A stretch of 5,194 nt of DNA, from the NCBI GenBank assembly GCA_022866645.1, contig JALHUQ010000354.1:1-5194 (forward strand). Reading direction: 5' to 3'. The translations under genes were made by a program, and so were the position numbers. The DNA is from Woeseiaceae bacterium (lineage in GTDB: Bacteria; Pseudomonadota; Gammaproteobacteria; Steroidobacterales; Woeseiaceae). Below the pieces are notes generated by a model. The model searched no databases, was not told the origin of the DNA, and saw only the letters and a program-made list of their open reading frames with translations. Shown here piece after piece: positions 1-5,194 of this stretch. The first letter of the stretch is position 1. Every line of letters starts with the position of its first letter.

Positions 1-293
1 AGTGTGACGTACATACCGACGATCTCGTCCCAGACAATGCCGCCGTGATCGTGGACGCCAATGCGCCTGGTGCTTTCGCCACAGATCCAGATACCGGCGA
101 CAGCTATCGCGATCGCGACGCCCAGCTGAACAGTCAGCCCGAAATCCATGGTCAACCAGAACAACAACACGCCCGGCAACGAGCCAAAAGTGCCAGGCGC
201 GAAAGGAGCGAGCCCAGTTCCAAAACCAAAGGCCAGGATGTGGACCGGGTCTTTCATGACCGTGCGGGCAAGATTGTCAGGTGGCTGGTTCAT
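1..293 (-). CDS. pgpA: Phosphatidylglycerophosphatase A (partial, C-terminus beyond the window)
   Basis: Minus-strand translation from the ATG at 293 gives 97 complete codons before the left edge. PgpA is an inner-membrane enzyme that dephosphorylates phosphatidylglycerol phosphate to phosphatidylglycerol. The fragment has the family's early motif FGFGTGLAPFAPGTFGSLPG (22-41), comparable to E. coli VGFGSGLSPIVPGTMGSL. It also has VHDHGGIVWDEIVGM (80-94), matching E. coli VHDHGSIVWDEFIGM with its conserved acidic residues. Hydrophobic stretches at about 41-49 and 56-71 fit membrane-associated helices. Roughly the last 60-75 residues are missing compared with E. coli. The start overlaps the thiL stop in ATGA with no clear Shine-Dalgarno, pointing to translational coupling. 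An internal ATG at 257 is a less likely start because it lacks that coupling. Confidence 0.95.
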   Translation of the reverse strand, partial: MNQPPDNLARTVMKDPVHILAFGFGTGLAPFAPGTFGSLPGVLLFWLTMDFGLTVQLGVAIAIAVAGIWICGESTRRIGVHDHGGIVWDEIVGMYVT

Positions 294-1210
294 CGGAAAT
301 GACGGTAACCGCTGTCGTCGACATCCACAATGTCGTCGTGCAGCCGGCAGACCAGGCCCGCCGACCCGGAAACCGTTCCGATTTGTGTGATTCCAGGAAT
401 ATTCTTCACCGCGCCAGGGTCAGCCGTGAAACACAATTCGTAGTCATCACCGCCGGTCAGGGCGTAACGCCGTTGTTGCGCAAGGTCGAATTTCTCGCGA
501 AGTGCGTCGGATATCGGAAGCTTGCTGATATCGATTTCACCACCGACACCGCTAGCCAACAGCAATTTCTTCAGATCGCCCAGCAGACCGTCAGAGATGT
601 CGATCGCGGCACTTGCCTTGCCAATCAACCTACGTCCCGTTTCAACTCGCGGTGTCGGTCGCAAAAAGCGCTGTACGAGAAACTCATCGACTTCATGTCG
701 TTGCAACAACGCCAGGCCTGCGGCGGCGTCACCCACGGTGCCAGTGACAAAAATCGCGTCGCCCGGCTTTGCCCCGCTGCGTAACAGTGCTGCGCCTTTT
801 TCGACCTCACCGCTTATGGTCACTGTCACCGTCATTGTCGGACCGCCGGTCGTGTCGCCACCGACCAGAGCGAGCTCATGATTATCCGCAGCTTCGAATA
901 GTCCGGCGGCAAATGCGGCGATCCACGGTTCGCTCGCGTTGTTAAGTGTCAGTGCCAGCGTCATCCATCTGGGGATCGCGCCCATAGCCGCAATATCGGA
1001 GAGATTAACGGCCACCGCTCTGTAGGCGATATCGGCCGGATCGGTATCAGAAGGAAAGTGCACGCCTTCGACGAGAGTGTCGATGACCTGCACCTGATGC
1101 TTTAGAGGGTCTGGAACCAGGACGGCGCCGTCATCGCCAATGCCAATCTCGACACCGGCCACAACTCGCTTACGGTCGAAGTATCGGCGAATCAGCTCGA
1201 ATTCGTCCAC
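290..1210 (-). CDS. thiL: Thiamine-monophosphate kinase ThiL
   Basis: ThiL (306 residues) phosphorylates thiamine monophosphate with ATP to the active cofactor thiamine diphosphate in the cytosol. It belongs to the PurM/ThiL ATP-binding fold. Motifs in order are GIGDDGAV (23-30), DTLVEGVHF (44-52), NLSDIAAMGA (69-78), VGGDTTGGP (116-124), SGAKPGDAIFVTG (145-157), DISDGLLGDL (204-213), GGDDYELCF (253-261) and a terminal GYRHF. The Asp-rich loops are the metal and nucleotide phosphate sites in this family. It is about 20 residues shorter than E. coli ThiL but has all the main motifs. The GTG at 1210 gives an N-terminus (DEFELIRRYF) that aligns with E. coli GEFSLIARYF. It lies 3 bases after the nusB stop without a convincing Shine-Dalgarno. 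The TGA stop overlaps the pgpA ATG (ATGA). Confidence 0.97.
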   Translation of the reverse strand: MDEFELIRRYFDRKRVVAGVEIGIGDDGAVLVPDPLKHQVQVIDTLVEGVHFPSDTDPADIAYRAVAVNLSDIAAMGAIPRWMTLALTLNNASEPWIAAFAAGLFEAADNHELALVGGDTTGGPTMTVTVTISGEVEKGAALLRSGAKPGDAIFVTGTVGDAAAGLALLQRHEVDEFLVQRFLRPTPRVETGRRLIGKASAAIDISDGLLGDLKKLLLASGVGGEIDISKLPISDALREKFDLAQQRRYALTGGDDYELCFTADPGAVKNIPGITQIGTVSGSAGLVCRLHDDIVDVDDSGYRHFR

Positions 1211-1213
1211 GAT

Positions 1214-1663
1214 CTAGCGCCGCGCCTGAGTCTCAATCTCTCGAAAGGTCTTCGCGGCCAGATCAAGGCAGGCATTGACGTACTTATGACCTTCGATCGA
1301 GGCAAATCGCTTCGCGAGGTTGACCGCCTCATTGATGACCACCCGATAGGGAATCTCGATGCGCGATTCGAGTTCGTAGACGCCAATCAGCAGGATCGCG
1401 AGCTCAACCGGGTCAAGCTGCTCAAGTGGTCGATCGATCAGCACATCGATTTTTTTCTCGAGCTCGTCCTGCGAATTGCTAATTGCAGGAAACTGCTCGT
1501 CGAAATACGCCTGGTCTACTCGTTCATAGGCGGCCTGTTCGTGAAACTGCGCCACTAACTCCGACGTCGTATGGCCGGCGATTTGCTTTTGATACAAAGC
1601 CTGAACCATCAGCTCGCGCGCGCGCGTCCGGGCTCCGGCGCCTTTTGATGTGGCTTTGCTCAT
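1214..1663 (-). CDS. nusB: Transcription antitermination factor NusB
   Basis: NusB (149 residues) pairs with NusE (ribosomal protein S10), binds boxA RNA, and supports antitermination on rRNA operons. The all-helical fold is recognisable. It has an Arg-rich N-terminal helix ARTRARELMVQALYQKQ (11-27) that binds RNA. It also has LDPVELAILLIGVYEL (83-98), IPYRVVINEAVNLAKRFAS (104-122) and GHKYVNACLDLAAKTF (125-140), which correspond to E. coli IPYKVAINEAIELAKSF and HKFVNGVLDKAA. It is about ten residues longer than the E. coli protein, mainly in a lysine/serine-rich N-terminal lead. The ATG at 1663 overlaps the ribH stop by one base and no Shine-Dalgarno precedes it, so re-initiation after ribH is likely (inference). 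The nusB position after ribH is standard in Gammaproteobacteria. Confidence 0.97.
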   Translation of the reverse strand: MSKATSKGAGARTRARELMVQALYQKQIAGHTTSELVAQFHEQAAYERVDQAYFDEQFPAISNSQDELEKKIDVLIDRPLEQLDPVELAILLIGVYELESRIEIPYRVVINEAVNLAKRFASIEGHKYVNACLDLAAKTFREIETQARR

Positions 1664-2136
1664 TAATCGATACGACGCAGAAGATTGACCATCTCGATGA
1701 CGGCCAGGGTGGCTTCTTCACCTTTGTTACCGGCTTTGGTACCGGCACGTTCAATGGCCTGCTCTATCGTATTCACGGTCAAAACGCCGTTACCGATCGG
1801 AATGCCGTGCTTTTGCGATGCTGCGTTGATGCCCTTGACGCATTCACCGGCGACGTACTCGAAATGCGGCGTACCGCCACGGATAACGGCGCCCAACGCG
1901 ACGATGCCGTCAAAACGTCGCGTCGCCGCAACTTTGTCGACAGCGATTGGCATTTCGAATGCGCCGGGAACGCGGATGATCTCGATATCGCCGTCTGCGG
2001 CACCGTGTTGCCTGAGGCAATGTAATGCGCCCTTGATCAACGACTCAACGATAAATTCATTAAAACGCGACGCGACAATCGCGAAGCGCGCATCGCGCAC
2101 AATAACGTCGCCTTGTGTGGTCTTAATCTTGTCCAT
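1663..2136 (-). CDS. ribH: 6,7-dimethyl-8-ribityllumazine synthase (RibH; called RibE in E. coli)
   Basis: This 157-residue enzyme condenses the RibB product with 5-amino-6-ribitylaminouracil to make lumazine, the substrate of riboflavin synthase; family members form pentamers or 60-subunit shells. Visible motifs are SRFNEFI (23-29), VPGAFEMP (56-63), the central active-site loop GAVIRGGTPHFEYVAGEC (82-99) with the catalytic His at 91, and GVLTVNTIEQAIERAGTKAG (117-136) followed by NKGEEA. Length is typical. The start ATG at 2136 lies 15 bases after the ribBX stop; the only purine-rich site nearby is a distant GAGAG about 12 bases upstream. The stop TAA shares its last A with the nusB ATG (TAATG), suggesting coupled translation. 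Sequence alone does not show which oligomer it forms. Confidence 0.97.
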   Translation of the reverse strand: MDKIKTTQGDVIVRDARFAIVASRFNEFIVESLIKGALHCLRQHGAADGDIEIIRVPGAFEMPIAVDKVAATRRFDGIVALGAVIRGGTPHFEYVAGECVKGINAASQKHGIPIGNGVLTVNTIEQAIERAGTKAGNKGEEATLAVIEMVNLLRRID

Positions 2137-2151
2137 GCTGTTCGGCTACTC

Positions 2152-3297
2152 TCAGACGTATTCCGTAATTTCGAGATCGAATCCGGAAATCGCATACATG
2201 TGCTTAGGCGCCGATAATACACGGATTTTGCTGAGGCCGAGGTCGCGGAGTATCTGCGCTCCGATGCCGTAGGTGCGCAAGACTTCGTCGCCCGCGCGGC
2301 GCTTTTCAAGCTCGTCATGTTTCTGGCCGAGCGATTCGACGGTATCCATGAGCTTGCGCGATGTTTCCTGGTCACGCAGCAGCACTATGACGCCGACCTC
2401 TTCCTCGGCAATACGCTTGATCGCACTGCTGAGAGGCCAACCCAATGACGGACTCTGCACGCCGATGACATCGCCGAGCGTATCCTGCAAATGCACGCGA
2501 ACGAGCGGCGCATCAACGCTACCGAGGTCACCTTTCACCAGCGCGACGTGCACTGCGCGATTGACATGATCGTCATAGCAGTACAGCGTGAACTCACCGT
2601 GTTCGGTCTGCACCATCTCCTTACCGATTCGTTCTACGTTTTGCTCGGTGTCAAGCCGGTAACGAATGAGGTCCGCTATCGTGCCGATCTTGATGCCGTG
2701 ATGTTTCGCGAATCTTTCGAGGTCCGGGCGACGCGCCATGCTGCCGTCCTCTTTGAGAATTTCAACGATCGCCGCCGCGGGCTCCAGTCCAGCCAGCCTC
2801 GCCAGATCGCAACCGGCCTCGGTATGGCCAGCGCGCGTCAACACGCCACCGGGCTGCGCCATGACCGGAAAGATGTGGCCGGGTTGGCTGAGGTGTTCGG
2901 GTATCGCGCCAGGCGCGACAGCCGCCTGGATGGTGCGCGCGCGATCGTGCGCCGAGATGCCGGTCGTAATGCCCTCGGCCGCTTCGATCGAGATCGTGAA
3001 ATTGGTCGCATGGTGATGATCGGTATCACTGACCATCAGTGGCAATCGCAGTTGTTTGCAACGCTCTCGTGAAAGGGTGAGGCAGACCAGCCCGCGTCCA
3101 TGCGTTGCCATGTAATTGATGTCCTCGGGGCGAACCTTTTCCGCCGCCATGATCAGATCGCCTTCGTTCTCGCGATTCTCATCGTCGACCATGATGACCA
3201 TTTTGCCGTCTTTAATATCAGCAATGATGTCGACGATATCGGCGAACGGACTGTCGGCAGCGCTCGGATGTAGTGTGGTGTTATCGGGCATAGCCAT
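2152..3297 (-). CDS. ribBX: 3,4-dihydroxy-2-butanone-4-phosphate synthase fused to an inactive-looking GTP cyclohydrolase II-like domain (RibBX type; often annotated RibBA)
   Basis: The product has up to 381 residues. The N-terminal RibB domain (about 18-216) converts ribulose 5-phosphate to the four-carbon unit that RibH uses. It has DDENRENEGDL (38-48, acidic metal/catalytic loop), TTGISAHDRARTI (111-123), PGHIFPV (139-145), RAGHTEAGCDLA (155-166) and VEILKEDGSMA (178-188, with the expected catalytic Glu179), then GIKIGTIADLIRYR. These indicate an active synthase. The C-terminal domain (about 221-381) still resembles RibA in places, such as VRVHL (266-270) and YGIGAQIL (343-350). The zinc-binding HSECLTGD...RCDCG stretch is replaced by a cysteine-free segment at 267-286, so GTP cyclohydrolase II activity is unlikely. 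This matches the RibBX variant known in Proteobacteria. The first ATG is 3297; an in-frame ATG at 3291 sits 9 bases after TAAAGG and may be the true start, giving 379 residues. The start overlaps ribE by 17 or 11 bases. Confidence 0.94.
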   Translation of the reverse strand: MAMPDNTTLHPSAADSPFADIVDIIADIKDGKMVIMVDDENRENEGDLIMAAEKVRPEDINYMATHGRGLVCLTLSRERCKQLRLPLMVSDTDHHHATNFTISIEAAEGITTGISAHDRARTIQAAVAPGAIPEHLSQPGHIFPVMAQPGGVLTRAGHTEAGCDLARLAGLEPAAAIVEILKEDGSMARRPDLERFAKHHGIKIGTIADLIRYRLDTEQNVERIGKEMVQTEHGEFTLYCYDDHVNRAVHVALVKGDLGSVDAPLVRVHLQDTLGDVIGVQSPSLGWPLSSAIKRIAEEEVGVIVLLRDQETSRKLMDTVESLGQKHDELEKRRAGDEVLRTYGIGAQILRDLGLSKIRVLSAPKHMYAISGFDLEITEYV

Positions 3298-3922
3298 GCG
3301 CCTTTAGAAAATCCAGAGAAATGTTATCGCCATCCTTGCTTAGCAGCCGCTCAAGATAGCGAGCGAGTAAATCAACTTCTACGTTGACGAGGGTACCGAC
3401 CACGTAATCATCCAGGATCGTGACTGCCGCAGTATGGGGGATAATATTCAATTCGAAGCAGTTACCTGATACTTCGTTGATGGTAAGACTGACGCCATCG
3501 ATACAAACCGACCCCTTCTTCGCGACATAGTGAGCGTATTCGGGCGGAATTTCGACACTGAGTCGCACGGAACGAGCATCAAAAGTTCGCGATATCACTT
3601 TACCCACGCAATCGACGTGTCCGCTGACCAGATGGCCGCCAAGTCTTTCGCCGAGGCTGATCGCAGGTTCCAGATTAACGTCCGAGCCCACGTCCAATTT
3701 TCCAAGGGCCGTGACGTTAAGGGTTTCCACCGACACATCCGTGTCGAATCCCTGCGCATGCAGAGCGACCGCTGTCAGGCAAACACCGTTGACGGCGATA
3801 CTGTCGCCAAGCTCGTATTCACTCCAGGGCAGCCCCTCTGAACTGACCGTAAGGCGCACGTCTCCGTCCTGCCGATTCAGGGCAGTGATCGTACCTTTTG
3901 CTTTTATGATTCCGGTAAACAT
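3281..3922 (-). CDS. ribE: Riboflavin synthase, alpha subunit (RibE; called RibC in E. coli)
   Basis: This 213-residue enzyme catalyses the last step of the pathway, dismutation of two 6,7-dimethyl-8-ribityllumazine molecules to riboflavin plus the pyrimidinedione that RibH re-uses. It begins with the hallmark MFTGII. It shows the family's internal duplication of two lumazine-binding barrels: repeat one has GDSIAVNGVCLT (39-50), VNLEPA (82-87) and GGHLVSGHVD (95-104); repeat two has GSVCIDGVSLTI (137-148), PHT (162-164) and VNVEVDLLARYLERLL (179-194). Length is usual for the alpha-type synthase. The ATG at 3922 lies 11 bases after the ribD stop and has a modest GAGA at 3930-3927, four bases before it. 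The 3' end overlaps the start of the next gene. Naming is inconsistent between species: here ribE means riboflavin synthase and ribH means lumazine synthase. Confidence 0.97.
   Translation of the reverse strand: MFTGIIKAKGTITALNRQDGDVRLTVSSEGLPWSEYELGDSIAVNGVCLTAVALHAQGFDTDVSVETLNVTALGKLDVGSDVNLEPAISLGERLGGHLVSGHVDCVGKVISRTFDARSVRLSVEIPPEYAHYVAKKGSVCIDGVSLTINEVSGNCFELNIIPHTAAVTILDDYVVGTLVNVEVDLLARYLERLLSKDGDNISLDFLKAHGYAR
3301..3306 (-). promoter_or_regulatory. Shine-Dalgarno TAAAGG for ribBX, inside ribE
   Basis: The minus strand reads TAAAGG at 3306-3301, within the last codons of ribE. It is 3 bases from the ATG at 3297 and 9 bases from the in-frame ATG at 3291. The second distance is the normal one for an AAGG-type site, so the sequence slightly favours translation from 3291. 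It is the clearest purine-rich site at any gene start in this window, but it is short and could be incidental. Confidence 0.5.
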
Positions 3923-3933
3923 GGCGTCTCAAA

Positions 3934-5040
3934 TTAATCCGACTGCCTGAATGTCGCTGTAATTCGGGTGTCACTTCCGATTCGACGAACGTCGGTGATA
4001 GTAAGCGATTTGCGATCCGCTAACGATGACCACGACGGCGTCGTAACCATACCCATTGTCTGACTACCCATGATATTGGGCGCCTGAAAAATGACCAGCT
4101 CGTCAAGCAGCCCTCTTTCCAGCAGATGTCCCGCCAATCCCGGGCCCGCTTCGACCAGTACGTCGTTCACGCCGCGGGCTGCCAATTCCTTCAACACCGC
4201 GTCCACATCGACGCGATTATCGATGGCAGGAAAAGACATGACCTCGGCATTCGTTTTTTGCAGTGCATGCGCATCCGCATTACCTGTACAACAAATCAGA
4301 GTCGTGCCCGATAACGCCAGCATCGACGCTGCAAGCGGCATGCGCAGCGTGCTATCGAGCACAACACGAAGGGGCTGCAGGCCACCGGTATCAATATCGG
4401 CAGCACGCACGTTCAGCGATGGATCGTCGGCGAGGACCGTACCAATTCCCGTCATCACCGCCCCCGAGCGTGCCCGCAATCGCTGTACATCGGCGCGCGC
4501 CTCGGGGCCCGTGATCCACTGGCTCTCTCCACTCGCCATGGCGATCGCACCGTCAATGCTGGCGGCCAGCTTCAAACGCACAACGGGGCGCTGCTCAGTA
4601 ACCCGTTTCAGGAAGCCGCGATTCAAGTTAGCAGCCGCGGACTGCATCAGGCCCTTCTGGACCTCGATCCCGGCATCCGCGAGTAAGCGCAGACCGCGCC
4701 TGTGGGCATCTGCAAATGGATCTTCCATGGCGGCGACAACTTTGCGCACACCGGCAGTGATCAGGGCATCACAACACGGCGGAGTCTTGCCGTGATGCGC
4801 GCAGGGTTCGAGAGTCACGTAGGCTACCGCCCCGCGAGCTCGTTCTCCCGCGACTCGCAACGCGTGCACTTCGGCGTGCGCGTCGCCGGTCTTGATGTGA
4901 TATCCCTCGCCAACGATTTCGCCGTCCCTGACGAGCACACAGCCGACCATGGGATTCGGATGAGCGGTATAACGGCCACGCTCGGCAAGGCGCAAGGCAC
5001 GCGCCATGTACGCGCAATCCTGTGTTGTGAATTCAGACAC
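3934..5040 (-). CDS. ribD: Bifunctional diaminohydroxyphosphoribosylaminopyrimidine deaminase / 5-amino-6-(5-phosphoribosylamino)uracil reductase RibD
   Basis: This 368-residue cytosolic enzyme performs the second and third steps of riboflavin synthesis: deamination of the pyrimidine ring made by GTP cyclohydrolase II, then NADPH-dependent reduction of the ribosyl group. The N-terminal deaminase domain (about 1-148) has HPNPMVGCV (27-35), HAEVHA (55-60, zinc ligand His55 and catalytic Glu57) and PCAHHGKTPPC (79-89, zinc ligands Cys80 and Cys89). The reductase domain (about 150-368) has LKLAASIDGAIAMASGESQW (156-175) and VEAGPGLAGHLLERGLLDEL (296-315). Length is normal for the family. I chose the GTG at 5040 because it gives the usual short lead before YMARALRLA. 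The frame stays open upstream to a TTG at 5154, but that would overlap nrdR and add 38 unlike residues. An ATG at 5007 would cut into the conserved start. No strong Shine-Dalgarno is seen. One loop (107-116) departs from the usual DPNP motif; see findings. Confidence 0.97.
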   Translation of the reverse strand: MSEFTTQDCAYMARALRLAERGRYTAHPNPMVGCVLVRDGEIVGEGYHIKTGDAHAEVHALRVAGERARGAVAYVTLEPCAHHGKTPPCCDALITAGVRKVVAAMEDPFADAHRRGLRLLADAGIEVQKGLMQSAAANLNRGFLKRVTEQRPVVRLKLAASIDGAIAMASGESQWITGPEARADVQRLRARSGAVMTGIGTVLADDPSLNVRAADIDTGGLQPLRVVLDSTLRMPLAASMLALSGTTLICCTGNADAHALQKTNAEVMSFPAIDNRVDVDAVLKELAARGVNDVLVEAGPGLAGHLLERGLLDELVIFQAPNIMGSQTMGMVTTPSWSSLADRKSLTITDVRRIGSDTRITATFRQSD

Positions 5041-5047
5041 GACCGCG

Positions 5048-5194
5048 CTACTTTTTCTTGTGTTCTTTTTCGAACGGTTCCGGCAGCAAGGACATTTGCT
5101 CTCGGCTGGCGGCTGTTTCCGATATTTTCTGCAGGCGCCTGATCTCGTCCTCAAACTCCGTAATGTCCTGAAAGCGTCGATACACGGACGCGAA
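5048..5194 (-). CDS. nrdR: Transcriptional repressor NrdR, C-terminal end (partial)
   Basis: Reading the minus strand from the right edge gives 48 residues and a TAG stop at 5050-5048. The fragment opens with FASVYRRFQDITEFEDEI, which matches the conserved C-terminal end of NrdR (E. coli FASVYR.F.DI.EF.EEI). NrdR is a zinc-ribbon/ATP-cone repressor that senses ATP/dATP and represses ribonucleotide reductase genes by binding NrdR boxes. The zinc ribbon and most of the ATP-cone lie outside the window. After the conserved part there is a charged tail of about 25 residues ending in EHKKK; such tails vary in this family. The stop lies 7 bases before the ribD start, and nrdR next to ribD is the common gammaproteobacterial arrangement. 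Identification rests on the C-terminal motif plus gene order. Confidence 0.9.
   Translation of the reverse strand, partial: FASVYRRFQDITEFEDEIRRLQKISETAASREQMSLLPEPFEKEHKKK

Larger units (their letters stand above)
1..5194 (-). other. Probable single operon nrdR-ribD-ribE-ribBX-ribH-nusB-thiL-pgpA
   Basis: All eight genes lie on the minus strand with junctions of +7, +11, -17 (or -11), +15, -1, +3 and -4 bases in transcription order. None of the gaps can hold a promoter or an intrinsic terminator between genes, and no hairpin followed by a T-run was noticed at the junctions. This strongly suggests co-transcription, although promoters inside coding regions cannot be ruled out by eye. The block links flavin synthesis, thiamine activation, rRNA transcription and phospholipid synthesis; the order is long conserved in Gammaproteobacteria. 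Confidence 0.8.

Noticed and set aside
45..302. 85-residue plus-strand reading frame opposite pgpA
   Set aside because: Charged, low-complexity translation antisense to the conserved PgpA N-terminal part; no support.
281..784. 167-residue plus-strand reading frame opposite thiL
   Set aside because: Antisense to conserved ThiL motifs, with no recognisable domain; shadow frame.
1483..2025. 180-residue plus-strand reading frame across nusB and ribH
   Set aside because: Spans the junction of two conserved minus-strand genes in antisense, with no independent support.
1685..2272. 195-residue plus-strand reading frame opposite ribH and the ribBX end
   Set aside because: Antisense to two strongly supported genes, no family features seen; treated as a shadow frame.
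2491..3072. 193-residue plus-strand reading frame opposite ribBX
   Set aside because: It mirrors the conserved RibB coding sequence and shows no motif of its own.
4091..4795. 234-residue plus-strand reading frame opposite ribD
   Set aside because: Low-complexity Ser/Ala/Arg-rich translation antisense to a clear enzyme gene, with no recognisable motif; a shadow frame caused by codon bias.
5041..5154. Upstream extension of ribD to a TTG at 5154, including a CPCC cysteine cluster
   Set aside because: It overlaps the well-supported nrdR 3' end in another frame, needs a TTG start and adds residues unlike any RibD N-terminus; the cysteines are a chance translation.

Overview
The window is one tightly packed minus-strand gene cluster with no mobile element, RNA gene, CRISPR array or intergenic gap of note. 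In transcription order (high to low coordinates) it reads: 3' end of nrdR, ribD, ribE (riboflavin synthase), ribBX (DHBP synthase with a degenerate GTP cyclohydrolase II-like tail), ribH (lumazine synthase), nusB, thiL, and the 5' part of pgpA. This order is the classic nrdR-rib-nusB-thiL-pgpA arrangement of Gammaproteobacteria. The protein sequences also fit that class (NrdR tail, NusB, ThiL and PgpA all resemble E. coli or Pseudomonas homologues). I cannot name a genus.

Layout: nrdR (cut by the right edge) ends 7 bases before a GTG-started ribD. ribE follows after 11 bases. ribBX starts inside the end of ribE. ribH follows after 15 bases. nusB shares one base with the ribH stop (TAATG). thiL starts with GTG 3 bases after nusB. 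pgpA shares 4 bases with the thiL stop (ATGA) and is cut by the left edge. No junction has room for a promoter, terminator or FMN riboswitch, so the block is probably co-transcribed from a promoter outside the window.

Functionally, RibD (deaminase plus reductase), RibB (DHBP synthase), RibH (lumazine synthase) and RibE (riboflavin synthase) cover riboflavin synthesis from the product of GTP cyclohydrolase II onward. The first step, GTP cyclohydrolase II itself, appears to be missing: the RibA-like tail of RibBX lacks the zinc cysteines and the catalytic Asp. A separate ribA is therefore expected elsewhere in the genome. The downstream genes serve transcription antitermination (NusB), thiamine diphosphate formation (ThiL) and phosphatidylglycerol synthesis (PgpA). 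NrdR represses ribonucleotide reductase genes.

This is mostly a conserved housekeeping region. I did not find evidence of an undescribed system. The points most worth a second look are the RibX domain, the RBS and start choice at the ribE/ribBX overlap, a divergent loop in the RibD deaminase domain, and the likely translational coupling along ribH-nusB-thiL-pgpA.
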